DNA from: Microbacterium trichothecenolyticum
GTDB lineage: Bacteria > Actinomycetota > Actinomycetes > Actinomycetales > Microbacteriaceae
Assembly: GCF_030818955.1 (NCBI RefSeq)
Contig: NZ_JAUTBF010000001.1
Location: forward strand, 3,410,001-3,474,000
Reading direction: 5' to 3'
Length of the DNA stretch: 64,000 bases
This document shows, piece after piece, positions 24,977 to 33,749 of the stretch; within the stretch, counting starts at the first letter, position 1; the number at the start of each line of letters is the position of its first letter. The notes below the pieces were generated by a model. The model saw only the letters and a program-made list of their open reading frames with translations, had not been told where the DNA came from and searched no databases. The position numbers were made by a program, and so were the translations under genes.

Positions 24977-26326
24977 ATGACCGACATCACGAAAGTGGAG
25001 ACGACGCCGTCGGCGTCACCTCCGGGCGACAGGGCTCCGGCCCGAACGCACGGCTCCGCGAAGACGCATCGCACCACGCTGCTGGTGGTGCTCGTGGGTG
25101 TCATCCTCGTGGTGGCGCTCTTCCTCTTCATGGTCACGCGTGCCCCCGCCGACACCAAGCCGACGACGCTGGGGTTCTCGCTCAACAGCTTCTTCATCTG
25201 GCTCGGCGGGCTCAGCCCCATCGTGCAGATCCCCCTCGTCCTGCTGGCGTTCGCCGCGGTCGTCGCCGTGCTCCTGCTCCTCATCGAATACGCCCCGCGT
25301 GCCGGGAAGGGCTACTTCTGGCTCCGACTCGTGGCATGCTTCGCGATCCCGGTGCTGGCGTTCATGCTGCTGCGCCCGTACCAGAACGCCGTCATCTACG
25401 TGCTCGGCATCGCCGTGCTGCTGGGCGCCATCCTCTTCTACGCCGACTACCGCTCGCGTCAGGGCGCCGGCTACCTGTTCCAGTTGATCCTGTTCGCCGC
25501 ACCCGCGGCGATCCTGCTGCTGCTCGGGCTCGTCTACCCGGCGATCACCACGTTCTTCCAGTCGTTCCTCGACAAGACGGGCGAGAACTTCGTCGGTTTC
25601 GACAACTACGTGTGGACCTTCACCAACCCCGAGGGTTTCTGGTCGGTCATCAACACCCTCATCTGGGTGCTCCTCGCGCCCACCATCGCCACCGCGATCG
25701 GCCTCGCGTACGCCGTCTTCATCGACCGTGCCGCAGGGGAGAAGTATCTCAAGGTGCTCATCTTCATGCCCTTCGCGATCTCGTTCGTCGGCGCGGGCAT
25801 CATCTGGAAGTTCGTCTACGACTTCCGTCAGGGCGACCAGATCGGCATCCTGAACGCCATCGTCACGGCCTTCGGCGGTCAGCCGGTCTCGTGGCTGGCG
25901 GCCACGCCGCTGATCAACACCCTGCTGCTTGTCGTGGTCTTCATCTGGAGCCAGACGGGACTGGCCATGGTCATCCTGTCCGCCGCCATCAAGGCCGTGC
26001 CGCCGGAGCAGAACGAAGCCGCCGAACTCGACGGAGCCAGCGCGTGGGAGCGGTTCATCAACGTCACCGTCCCCGGCATCCGCTCCTCTCTCATCGTGGT
26101 GCTCACCACCATCGCGATCGGTGCCCTCAAGATCTACGACATCGTGGCGGTCATGACCGGTGGTCGTAACGACTCGAGCGTGCTGGCGTTCGAGATGGTC
26201 AACCAACAGCAGCGGTTCCAGAGCTACGGGCACTCCGCGGCGCTGGCGGTCGTGCTGTTCCTCTTCGTGCTGCCGTTGATCATCTTCAACGTGCGCCAGA
26301 TCCGGAAGCAGAGGGAAGTGCGATGA
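24977..26326 (+). CDS. Sugar ABC transporter permease, AglF-like, with extra N-terminal membrane segments
   Basis: The 449-residue protein is longer than the usual about 300-330 because about four membrane segments (residues about 35-165) precede the MalF-type core. The core shows SFLDKTGENFVGFDNYVW, IDRAAGEKYLKVLIFMPFAISFVGAGIIW and the ATPase-contacting EAA loop EAAELDGASAWERFINVTVPGIRSS. It forms the translocation channel with the next permease. The start ATG 24977 follows GGGAGGGCCGTC. It overlaps the next gene by 4 bp. Confidence 0.9.
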   Translation: MTDITKVETTPSASPPGDRAPARTHGSAKTHRTTLLVVLVGVILVVALFLFMVTRAPADTKPTTLGFSLNSFFIWLGGLSPIVQIPLVLLAFAAVVAVLLLLIEYAPRAGKGYFWLRLVACFAIPVLAFMLLRPYQNAVIYVLGIAVLLGAILFYADYRSRQGAGYLFQLILFAAPAAILLLLGLVYPAITTFFQSFLDKTGENFVGFDNYVWTFTNPEGFWSVINTLIWVLLAPTIATAIGLAYAVFIDRAAGEKYLKVLIFMPFAISFVGAGIIWKFVYDFRQGDQIGILNAIVTAFGGQPVSWLAATPLINTLLLVVVFIWSQTGLAMVILSAAIKAVPPEQNEAAELDGASAWERFINVTVPGIRSSLIVVLTTIAIGALKIYDIVAVMTGGRNDSSVLAFEMVNQQQRFQSYGHSAALAVVLFLFVLPLIIFNVRQIRKQREVR

Positions 26327-27300
26327 CCACCTCCACCGTCGTTCTCGAGCCCACCAACGACACCCGCTCGGCCCGGCAGGTCGCTCGCGACACGCGCAAA
26401 CACGAGGCCATGGCGCGCAAGCGCCTGACGTCGAAGGGCGCCACGATCGCGGCCGTCGTGATCGCGTTCTTCTGGACCATCCCGACGTTCGGTCTGTTCG
26501 TCACCTCGTTCCGCCCCGGCTCCGACACGCAGTCGACCGGATGGTGGACGGTGTTCACCGACCCGTCGTTCACGCTGGAGAACTACCGGCTCGCGTTCAC
26601 CTCGGGCGGCACGGCGCTGACGCTGGCGCAGTCGTTCCTGAACTCGCTCGCGATCACGATCCCGGTCGTGCTGTTCGCGCTCGCCATCGCGTCGCTGATC
26701 GCCTACGCCTTCGCGTGGATCGACTTCAAGGGCCGCAACTTCTTCTTCATCTTCATCTTCGCGCTGCAGATCGTGCCGCTGCAGATGGCGCTCGTACCCC
26801 TGCTGAGCCTGTTCTCGCGCGGTCTCACGATCAACGAGGTCACGATCTTCCCCGGCTTCGACCTGCGCGGCGTGGAGCACAGCTTCGCGACCGTATGGAT
26901 CGCGCATGTGATCTTCGCGATGCCGTTGGCCATCTTCCTGCTGCACAACTTCATCGCCGAGATCCCGCACGAGGTCATCGAGGCGGCGCGGGTGGACGGC
27001 GCGGGCCACGGGCAGATCTTCTTCCGCCTGATCCTGCCGCTCGCCGCCCCCGCGCTGGCCTCGTTCGCGGTGCTGGAGTTCATCTGGGTGTGGAACGACC
27101 TGCTGGTCGCGACGATCTTTGCGCCGTCGTCGTCACTGCCGTTGACGCAATCGCTCAACTCGCTCTCGGGCACGTGGGGCGACCAGTGGTTCCTGCAGTC
27201 GGCCGGAACGTTCATCTCGATCCTGGTGCCGTTGGTCGTGTTCTTCTTGTTGCAGCGCTTCTTCGTGCGAGGCCTGCTGGCCGGAGCCACGAAGGGCTGA
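26323..27300 (+). CDS. Sugar ABC transporter permease, AglG-like
   Basis: The 325-residue MalG-type protein has six membrane segments, the family phrase FWTIPTFGLFVTSFRPGSDTQSTGWWT, and the EAA loop EVIEAARVDGAGHGQIFFRLILPLAAPAL. It pairs with the upstream permease. No ATPase gene follows; as for many actinobacterial sugar importers a shared MsmK/UgpC-type ATPase elsewhere in the genome would energise it. A strong hairpin ends the operon at 27317. Confidence 0.92.
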   Translation: MTTSTVVLEPTNDTRSARQVARDTRKHEAMARKRLTSKGATIAAVVIAFFWTIPTFGLFVTSFRPGSDTQSTGWWTVFTDPSFTLENYRLAFTSGGTALTLAQSFLNSLAITIPVVLFALAIASLIAYAFAWIDFKGRNFFFIFIFALQIVPLQMALVPLLSLFSRGLTINEVTIFPGFDLRGVEHSFATVWIAHVIFAMPLAIFLLHNFIAEIPHEVIEAARVDGAGHGQIFFRLILPLAAPALASFAVLEFIWVWNDLLVATIFAPSSSLPLTQSLNSLSGTWGDQWFLQSAGTFISILVPLVVFFLLQRFFVRGLLAGATKG

Positions 27301-27316
27301 GTCCGGCTCATACGAA

Positions 27317-27347
27317 GGGGGCACGGCATCCGGGATGCCGTGCCCCC
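27317..27347 (+). terminator. Terminator of the sugar importer operon
   Basis: GGGGGCACGGCATCC (27317-27331) is followed after one base by its perfect complement (27333-27347) and TCGTCGTGTT. It lies 16 bp after the last stop codon and again contains GGATGCC/GGCATCC. Confidence 0.8.
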
Positions 27348-27418
27348 TCGTCGTGTTCGTGTCGCTGGGGCCGGGCGTGACGGGGCGCCGTCGGCGCGCG
27401 CGGGAGCTGGCTGACGCC

Positions 27419-27493
27419 CCTCGCATAAACGCGATCCACGCGCGTAAACGCGGGGAGAGCGCGTTTATGTGCGCGGATCGCGTTTATGCGTCG
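27419..27493. repeat. 75-nt palindromic repeat element, copy C
   Basis: Arms at 27419-27452 and 27460-27493 flank a 7-nt loop GGGAGAG. The inner and outer CATAAACGC-type motifs are present with a few mismatches (one motif reads CGTAAACGC). It lies between convergent gene ends (sugar permease and DUF305), unlike copy B. The remaining sequence to 27550 holds no gene. Confidence 0.88.
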
Positions 27494-27550
27494 GTGGGCG
27501 GCGGCGCTATGCGTCGGTGGGAGGCGGCGCGATCTGCGACCGACGCGTCG

Positions 27551-28222
27551 TCAGGCGCTGCAGCCCAGCCGTGACTGGATGTCGCGCATCGCGTCGATCT
27601 CGGCCGACTGGCCGCTCACGATCGTGCCGGCCACTTCCTTCACGCGCACGTCGTCGCCGAGCTCGATCACGGCCTGGGCCATCGGGATGGCGCCCTGGTG
27701 GTGGCGGATCATCAGGGTCAGGAAGAAGCAGTCGGCGGGCTTGCCCTCGAGCTCGCGCAGCTCGTCGAGCTCGGTGTCAGTGGCCATCCCCATCTCGGAC
27801 AGCAGCTGCTCCTGCGTCAGCGCGGCGGTGTCGCCGTGGCTGTGCGCGCCCGATCTCTCCATCCACGTCATGAGGGGTTGGTTGGACGCCTGCGGAAGTC
27901 CCCATTCGACGAGCCAGCCGTACATCTCGCCGCGTTGCCCGGCCTGCGTGGTCGCGATGTCGTACGACAGGGTGCGTAGTTCGTCGTCGGTGGTCTTGCG
28001 GTAGATCTCCATGGCCATGAGCACCGCCTGCGTGTGGTGCACCTGCATGTCGCGGGCGAAGCCCGCCTCGGCCGAGCTGGTCGCGGGGTGGGCGGGCGCG
28101 GCGGTCGCGCCGAACGCGGTGAAGCGTCCGATCGCGAAGGCCACGGCCACCACCGCGACGGTCACGAGCGCGACGACGACCCACCGGACCGCGGGACGCG
28201 CGACCGGGGCGTCATCGCTCAT
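27551..28222 (-). CDS. DUF305-family membrane-anchored protein
   Basis: The 223-residue protein has one N-terminal membrane segment (about residues 12-36) and an extracytoplasmic DUF305 domain of the ferritin-like/CopM type with paired His motifs: FARDMQVHHTQAVLMAMEI and FLTLMIRHHQGAIPMAQAVIE. These HH-containing helices may bind metal; function is not established for this copy. The start ATG 28222 lies 1 bp after the stop of the DUF3105 gene, so the two are coupled. Confidence 0.88.
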   Translation of the reverse strand: MSDDAPVARPAVRWVVVALVTVAVVAVAFAIGRFTAFGATAAPAHPATSSAEAGFARDMQVHHTQAVLMAMEIYRKTTDDELRTLSYDIATTQAGQRGEMYGWLVEWGLPQASNQPLMTWMERSGAHSHGDTAALTQEQLLSEMGMATDTELDELRELEGKPADCFFLTLMIRHHQGAIPMAQAVIELGDDVRVKEVAGTIVSGQSAEIDAMRDIQSRLGCSA

Positions 28223-28223
28223 G

Positions 28224-28931
28224 TCAGGCCTTTCCCGGGCCGTCGACGGCGCCGGAGCACGTGGCGTTCGGCTCGGGGACGTTCTGGCTGCGCCAGTACT
28301 CGGTGAAGAACTCACCGATGCGCGGGTCGGTGGGGTCGTCGACCTTGAGCTGGTGGTTCCAGCCGCTGACTGCCACGGCGGTGTCCATGTCGGGATACGG
28401 CGAGAGGATCGCGTAGCTGGAGGGCATGACGGCCTTCAGCGCGTCGATGCCGGCCTCGTCGACGCGCGCCGGGTCGTAGGTGATCCAGATGGCGCCGTGC
28501 TCCATCGAGTGCACGGCGTTCTCGTTGGGCTGCGGCTCGGTGTAGACGCCGCAGTTCAGCCAGTACGGGTTGTGCGGGCCGCCGGCCGGGGGATTCTGCT
28601 CGTAGTTCACGGTCCCCTGCACGTGGTCGGAGCGATTCTCGAACGTCTGCACGCCCTCGATCTCGCGGCCCGTGCTGTTGCCCGCCTGATAGGTCGTGGG
28701 GGGAGCGGGGGCGAACACGAAGGATGCCACGACCAGGCCGATCACAGCGACCGCCGCCGTCGAGCCGACCACCCACCACACGAGCTTGCCGCGCTTACGC
28801 CGGGCGACCTGCTTCTGGTATTCCGCAAGCTTCTCCTGGCGCTTCTGCTCGCGCTGCTGCTTGACGGTGAGGTCGATCTGGGCCTGCTTCGCGGGGTTGC
28901 CGCTCGCTCGCTTATCGGAGGGGGAGCTCAT
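28224..28931 (-). CDS. DUF3105-family membrane protein
   Basis: The 235-residue protein has a cytoplasmic Lys/Glu/Gln-rich coil (about residues 12-46), a membrane segment (about 50-74) and a DUF3105 domain with the family phrases PPAGGPHNPYWLNCGVY, VHSMEHGAIWITYDP and a late Cys. Genes for DUF3105 and DUF305 proteins are adjacent in many actinobacteria, suggesting a joint extracytoplasmic role, perhaps in metal or redox handling. That role is inference. Confidence 0.88.
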   Translation of the reverse strand: MSSPSDKRASGNPAKQAQIDLTVKQQREQKRQEKLAEYQKQVARRKRGKLVWWVVGSTAAVAVIGLVVASFVFAPAPPTTYQAGNSTGREIEGVQTFENRSDHVQGTVNYEQNPPAGGPHNPYWLNCGVYTEPQPNENAVHSMEHGAIWITYDPARVDEAGIDALKAVMPSSYAILSPYPDMDTAVAVSGWNHQLKVDDPTDPRIGEFFTEYWRSQNVPEPNATCSGAVDGPGKA

Positions 28932-29062
28932 GCGTTGTGTGTTCGTCTCTCTTCGGGGCGGGACACATCGGCGTCGCCGACGGACCCAGCCTATTCGGGT
29001 GAATGGGCCGGTGGCCTGGGAGGAACCCGCGAGCCGGGATGGTGGCGCGCGGGGTGGGGCGC

Positions 29063-29090
29063 TAGTATGAACGGTGTCGAATCGATTCGA
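29063..29090 (+). promoter_or_regulatory. Probable promoter and palindromic operator of the Bcr/CflA pump
   Basis: TAGTAT (29063-29068) is a good -10 hexamer. The perfect 14-bp palindrome TCGAATCGATTCGA (29077-29090) covers the expected start of transcription, a classical repressor position. Downstream is a run of nine C (29102-29110) and a stem-loop (29118-29138) before the start codon. No regulator gene is adjacent. Confidence 0.55.
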
Positions 29091-29164
29091 GGTTCGATGA
29101 TCCCCCCCCCTCTTTTTCGGCCCGACTCGCTCGGGCCGTCCGTGTTGCGAAACGAAACTGACGC

Positions 29165-30502
29165 GTGCTCGATACTGCTTCCCACCCCGTGATCCCCCCG
29201 ACGACCCCCGCCGCGCACACGAATACCGGCGCCATCCGTTCCCTGGGCAAGAACCCCGCCACCGCGCCCATCGTGCTGCACCCCGGTGATGCGATCTCGG
29301 CCTCGCGCCGTGTGCTGTACATCATCGTGCTGGGTGCGCTGACCGCTCTCGGTCCCTTCACCATCGACCTCTACCTGCCGGCGTTCCCCGTACTCGAGGC
29401 CGACTTCCAGACCACCGCGGCGGCCATCCAGCTGACGCTCACCGGCACCATGATCGGCTTCGCGCTCGGCCAGCTGATCGTCGGGCCGCTGAGCGACAAG
29501 GTCGGGCGTCGGATCCCCCTGCTCTCGGTCACCGCGCTGCACGTGGCGGCGAGCGTCTTCGCCGCTCTGGCACCCACCCTCGGCACTCTCTCGATCGCGC
29601 GCGTGCTCATGGGTGCGGGCGCGGCGGCCGGAGGCGTGGTCGCCGCGGCGATCATCCGCGACCTCTTCGGTGGCCGGCGCCTGGTCATCATGCTGTCGCG
29701 CATGGCGATGGTCTCGGGTGTCGCGCCCGTGCTCGCGCCGCTGGCCGGATCGGCGCTGCTGCTGGTGATGAACTGGCGCGGCATCTTCGTGGTGCTCGCC
29801 GTCTACGGCGCGATCATGCTCGTCTCCGCGGTTCTCTTCGTGCCCGAAACTCTGCCGCCGGCACGCCGTGGCGGCCCCGGCACCACGACCGTGTGGCAGC
29901 GATACGCCAGTGTCTTCCGCGACCGCGTGTTCATCGGGGTGCTCATCATCGGGGCGATGACGTTCAGCGGACTGTTCTCGTACCTCTCGGCATCCTCGTT
30001 CCTGTTCCAGGTGACCTACGGCTTCAACCCGCAGCAGTACGGCGTGCTGTTCGCGGTGAACTCCGTCGGCGTCGTGGTAGGCGTGCAGGTGGCGTCGCGG
30101 CTGGCCGCCCGCTTCGGTCCGCAGTGGGTGATGGCGGTCTCGACGGCCGTGCTCGTGCTCGCGGGTGGCGCGATCGTGCTGACCGATCAGCTGGGGCTGG
30201 GCCTGTGGGGCACGGTCGTTCCGCTGTTCTTCTTCATGACGGCGTGCGGCTTCACCTTCCCCTGCGCGCAGGTGCTCGCCCTCGACCGCCACGGCAAGGC
30301 CGCGGGCACGGCGCAGTCGATCATCGGCGCGGCGAACTTCGGTGTCGCCGGTGTCATCTCGCCCCTCGTGGGCCTGCTCGCCACCGGCTCCGGCATCACG
30401 GCCACGACGATGGCATCCGTCATGGTGGGCTGTGCGATCGTCGGCGTGATCGCGCTGTGGGCGTTGGTGCGACCGCGCACCGTCGAGCGTCTCGCCCCCT
30501 GA
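29165..30502 (+). CDS. Bcr/CflA-family multidrug efflux transporter
   Basis: The 445-residue MFS protein has 12 membrane segments and the Bcr/CflA signatures FTIDLYLPAFPVLEADFQTT, GQLIVGPLSDKVGRRIPLL (motif A) and RVLMGAGAAAGGVVAAAIIRDLF. Such pumps export drugs such as bicyclomycin or chloramphenicol, or amino acids. It begins with GTG at 29165; the first about 40 residues are soluble and the true start is uncertain because no clear ribosome binding site is present. Confidence 0.88.
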   Translation: MLDTASHPVIPPTTPAAHTNTGAIRSLGKNPATAPIVLHPGDAISASRRVLYIIVLGALTALGPFTIDLYLPAFPVLEADFQTTAAAIQLTLTGTMIGFALGQLIVGPLSDKVGRRIPLLSVTALHVAASVFAALAPTLGTLSIARVLMGAGAAAGGVVAAAIIRDLFGGRRLVIMLSRMAMVSGVAPVLAPLAGSALLLVMNWRGIFVVLAVYGAIMLVSAVLFVPETLPPARRGGPGTTTVWQRYASVFRDRVFIGVLIIGAMTFSGLFSYLSASSFLFQVTYGFNPQQYGVLFAVNSVGVVVGVQVASRLAARFGPQWVMAVSTAVLVLAGGAIVLTDQLGLGLWGTVVPLFFFMTACGFTFPCAQVLALDRHGKAAGTAQSIIGAANFGVAGVISPLVGLLATGSGITATTMASVMVGCAIVGVIALWALVRPRTVERLAP

Positions 30503-30612
30503 GCGTCGGCCGACACCGCGCAGTCGACACCGCGCCGAGCACGGCGATCGCGAACAGTAGCAGAGCGCGCAACGGTGTTCCCCAGCGGGGCGCGGCCCGG
30601 CATCATGGGGCG

Positions 30613-31314
30613 ATGGATGCCGCTTCGACCGACGACCCCGTGCTCGATCCACGACCGCAGCGGTTTCGCGCCGTGGTGGGCGTCGTCTTCATCGCGGTGG
30701 CGTGCGGGCTGGGCGCCTGGGTCTTCTTCCGGGGAGCGAGCCCGTTCGCGATCGACGTGTGGTGGAACCAACTGTTCGCCGCGGCGCCCTCCGAGCCGCT
30801 CTTCGTCTTCGCGTTGGTGATGGACGAGGTGGGCGGACATCTGACGGCGGTGCTCATCGTGCCGCTGGGCGGGGCGCTGGTGCTGTTCCTGTTCCACAGA
30901 CGGTGGTCGGCGCTGTACTTCATCGCGGCGTCGGCGGGCAGCGCCGCGCTGGTGCAGCTGCTCAAGCACACGTTCGGTCGGGCTCGTCCGGAGGACATCC
31001 TCATCCTCAGCGACTACGGCTCCTTCCCGTCGGGGCACACGGCCAATGCCGCCACGATCGCCGTCGTCGCGGCGGTGGTCTTTCCTCGGGTGTGGGTACG
31101 TTCCGTGGGCGTCGCCTGGGTCGTTCTCATGGCGTTCAGTCGCACCTATCTGCACGCGCACTGGCTCTCGGACACCGTCGGTGGCGCGCTCGTGGGCGCA
31201 GGCGCCGCATTGATTCTGGCGGCGGCGTTCTCGCGACTGCGATCCCGCGACGATGATCGGCTCGAGCTGAGGCGCTCGCGTCGAACGGATGCCACACTGC
31301 CGGCCGGATCGTAA
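30613..31314 (+). CDS. PAP2-family membrane phosphatase
   Basis: The 233-residue membrane protein has the three PAP2 motifs in order: KHTFGRARPED (K-x6-RP), FPSGH and SRTYLHAHWLSDT (SR-x5-H). It would dephosphorylate a lipid phosphate such as undecaprenyl pyrophosphate or phosphatidic acid at the outer membrane face. About six membrane segments are visible. ATG 30613 begins MDAAS; a nearby ATG at 30605 is out of frame. Confidence 0.9.
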   Translation: MDAASTDDPVLDPRPQRFRAVVGVVFIAVACGLGAWVFFRGASPFAIDVWWNQLFAAAPSEPLFVFALVMDEVGGHLTAVLIVPLGGALVLFLFHRRWSALYFIAASAGSAALVQLLKHTFGRARPEDILILSDYGSFPSGHTANAATIAVVAAVVFPRVWVRSVGVAWVVLMAFSRTYLHAHWLSDTVGGALVGAGAALILAAAFSRLRSRDDDRLELRRSRRTDATLPAGS

Positions 31315-31498
31315 GGCGCGAGGTTGTCGTCGGGCTCTGCCGCATCGCCGGGGGGCGAGCGCGACACGGCGCGGGCACCCGGGACGAGCGCGCCCCGGGA
31401 CGACCAGTGAGACGGAGCGTCCTCCGTCGCGAGGTGGACAGGGACTGTTGGCCGCAAGGGCGCGGACGATGTCCGAACCCCGTCGTAGGCTGGCGCGC

Positions 31499-33550
31499 AT
31501 GACCGCGTCAGGTGCCATGGCCTCCGATCCCTCCCCGGCCGAAGCGCAGACCGACGCCGAACTTGCTCGGCTGCGGGCCGAGGCCGAGGCGGCGGAGGCC
31601 GAGGTGCGCCTTGCCCGTGCCCGCGCCGATCTTGCTGCGGCCGAAGCCGCGGCGGCGCGGGCCCGCGCGGCCGGTGGTGCGGCGTCGTCCGGGGTGTCTC
31701 CGTCCGGTGGTGTGCTGTCCGGTGCAGCGGCGTCGTCGGCTGCGGCGGGCGCCCCCGTGATCCCCTCGGCGTCGGCGCCCGGCGCCCCCGTTCCCTCGAA
31801 CGGCTCGTCCGCGCCGGAACCGCCTCGCGGTGGTCCGCCCGCCACCTCGTCGCCCTCCGACGTGCCCGTCACCGACGTATCCGTCGCCGGCGTACGCGTC
31901 ACCGACGAGCCTCTCACCGACGCGCCTCTCACCGACGCCGAGGTCTCGGCCGTCGCGGCGGGCTACGCCTCCGACGGTGCCGCGCTCGAGCTCGGCGTGC
32001 TCGTCAACGGCGGGCCCGTGGCATCCGCTCCCATCCGCATTCCTCTTTCGATGACCAACCGCCACGGCCTCGTGGCCGGCGCGACCGGCACGGGCAAGAC
32101 CCGCACGCTGCAGCTACTCGCGGAGCAGCTGTCAGAGAACGGGGTGCCGGTCTTCGCCGCCGACATCAAGGGCGATCTGTCGGGCCTGGCCGCGGCGGGG
32201 ACGCCCAGCGAGAAGCTCGCCGCGCGCACGGCGGCCATCGGGCAGGACTGGGCACCGCGGGCATTTCCGACCGAGTTCTTCGCGCTCGGCGACGACACGG
32301 GCTCGGGCATCCCGGTGCGCGCGACCGTGTCGGGCTTCGGGCCCCTGCTGCTCAGTCGCGTACTCGGGCTCAACGCCACACAGGAGTCGAGCCTCGGCCT
32401 CGTCTTCCATTACGCCGACGAGAAGGGCCTGGCGCTGGTCGACCTGTCCGACCTGCGGGCGGTGCTGACCTTCCTCACCAGCGACGAGGGGAAGGTCGAA
32501 CTGAAGGGCATCGGCGGGCTGTCGGCCGCGACGGCGGGCGTCATCCTGCGCGAGCTCGTCGCATTCGCCGCGCAGGGTGCCGAGACCTTCTTCGGCGAGC
32601 CCGAGCTTGACGTGCGGGTGTTCCTGCGAACGGATGCCACGGGCGCGGGCATCGTGAGCCTGCTCGAGGTGCCGAACGTCGCCGCCCGCCCCGAGCTGTA
32701 TTCCACGTTCCTCATGTACCTGCTCGCGGAGCTCTACGAGGTGCTGCCCGAGGTTGGCGACGTCGACAAGCCCAAGCTGGTGTTCTTCTTCGACGAGGCG
32801 CACCTGCTCTTCCGCGACGCATCGAAGGCGTTCCTCGCCGCCATCACGCAGACCGTGCGGCTCATCCGCTCGAAGGGTGTGGGCGTGTTCTTCGTCACGC
32901 AGACGCCGAAAGACGTCCCCGGCGACGTGCTGGCCCAGCTCGGCTCGCGCGTGCAGCATGCGCTCCGCGCCTTCACGCCCGACGACGCGAAAGCGCTGCG
33001 CGCGTCGGTGCGCACGTACCCCGACTCGGGGTACGACCTCGAGCGGGTGCTGCAAGAGCTCGGCACCGGCGAGGCGATCGTCACCGTCATGAGCGAGCGC
33101 GGAGCGCCCACCCCGGTCGCGTGGACGCGGATGTTCGCGCCGCGCGCGTCGATGTCGCCGATCCCCGCGGAGGCGATGGCCTCGGCGGTGGCGGCATCCT
33201 CGCTCTTCGCCACCTACGCAACGCCGATCGACCCCGAGTCCGCACGGGAGATCCTCGGTGCGCGCATGCAGGCCGCGACGGATGCGCGCGAGGCCGCCGA
33301 GCGGGCCGAGAAGGCCGCAGCCGACGCCGCCGAATACGCCAAGCAGAAGGCCGCGATCGACAAAGCGAACGCCGCCGCACAGAAGAAGGCGCAGCAGGAG
33401 TACGAGCGGATCCTCCGGTCCACCTCCGCGCCGCGCTCTCGCGCGAGCGCCCCGGCTCCGGGGTTGGACGGCCTGCTCGGGCGCGGGGCGACGAAGAGCA
33501 TCGTGACCGGCGTTATCCGCGGGATCTTCGGGACCGGCCGGCGGCGCTGA
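31499..33550 (+). CDS. HerA-like DUF853 ATPase
   Basis: The 683-residue protein begins with an Ala/Glu-rich coiled coil (about residues 12-60) and a low-complexity Ala/Pro/Val/Thr linker. The ATPase core starts near residue 155 and has Walker A GATGTGKT (194-201), Walker B-like KLVFFFDEAHLLF, GVGVFFVTQTPKDVP and an ARRRRR-like basic end. It ends in another charged helix and a short basic tail, typical of DUF853 proteins. Relatives of HerA translocate DNA but the role of DUF853 is not settled. ATG 31499 is used; ATG 31517 is possible. Confidence 0.88.
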   Translation: MTASGAMASDPSPAEAQTDAELARLRAEAEAAEAEVRLARARADLAAAEAAAARARAAGGAASSGVSPSGGVLSGAAASSAAAGAPVIPSASAPGAPVPSNGSSAPEPPRGGPPATSSPSDVPVTDVSVAGVRVTDEPLTDAPLTDAEVSAVAAGYASDGAALELGVLVNGGPVASAPIRIPLSMTNRHGLVAGATGTGKTRTLQLLAEQLSENGVPVFAADIKGDLSGLAAAGTPSEKLAARTAAIGQDWAPRAFPTEFFALGDDTGSGIPVRATVSGFGPLLLSRVLGLNATQESSLGLVFHYADEKGLALVDLSDLRAVLTFLTSDEGKVELKGIGGLSAATAGVILRELVAFAAQGAETFFGEPELDVRVFLRTDATGAGIVSLLEVPNVAARPELYSTFLMYLLAELYEVLPEVGDVDKPKLVFFFDEAHLLFRDASKAFLAAITQTVRLIRSKGVGVFFVTQTPKDVPGDVLAQLGSRVQHALRAFTPDDAKALRASVRTYPDSGYDLERVLQELGTGEAIVTVMSERGAPTPVAWTRMFAPRASMSPIPAEAMASAVAASSLFATYATPIDPESAREILGARMQAATDAREAAERAEKAAADAAEYAKQKAAIDKANAAAQKKAQQEYERILRSTSAPRSRASAPAPGLDGLLGRGATKSIVTGVIRGIFGTGRRR

Positions 33551-33567
33551 GGGTTACTCGCTCCCCG

Positions 33568-33590
33568 GCGGCTCCGCGCGGTGGAGCCGC
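33568..33590. terminator. Hairpin between convergent DUF853 and MHS transporter genes
   Basis: GCGGCTCC (33568-33575) pairs with GGAGCCGC (33583-33590) 18 bp after the DUF853 stop. It may terminate the DUF853 transcript. The rest of the spacer to 33749 is featureless. Confidence 0.45.
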
Positions 33591-33749
33591 GTCGTCCGCG
33601 CGGGCGCCGGGCGGGCGGCGGGGCGCTGCGGGTGTCCGAGGCGCCGCTGCACAAGCTCAGTGATCTGCGCGGTGTCAGTGCGTGGGGGCGGGTTCGGGCT
33701 GAGGCTGTGCGGATCGCGGAGGTTGTGCGAGTCAGCCGGGCGCTCGGTG

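Noticed and set aside
29118..29138. Intrinsic terminator before the Bcr/CflA gene
   Set aside because: The T-run lies before, not after, the hairpin on the coding strand, so it cannot act as a classical terminator for that strand.
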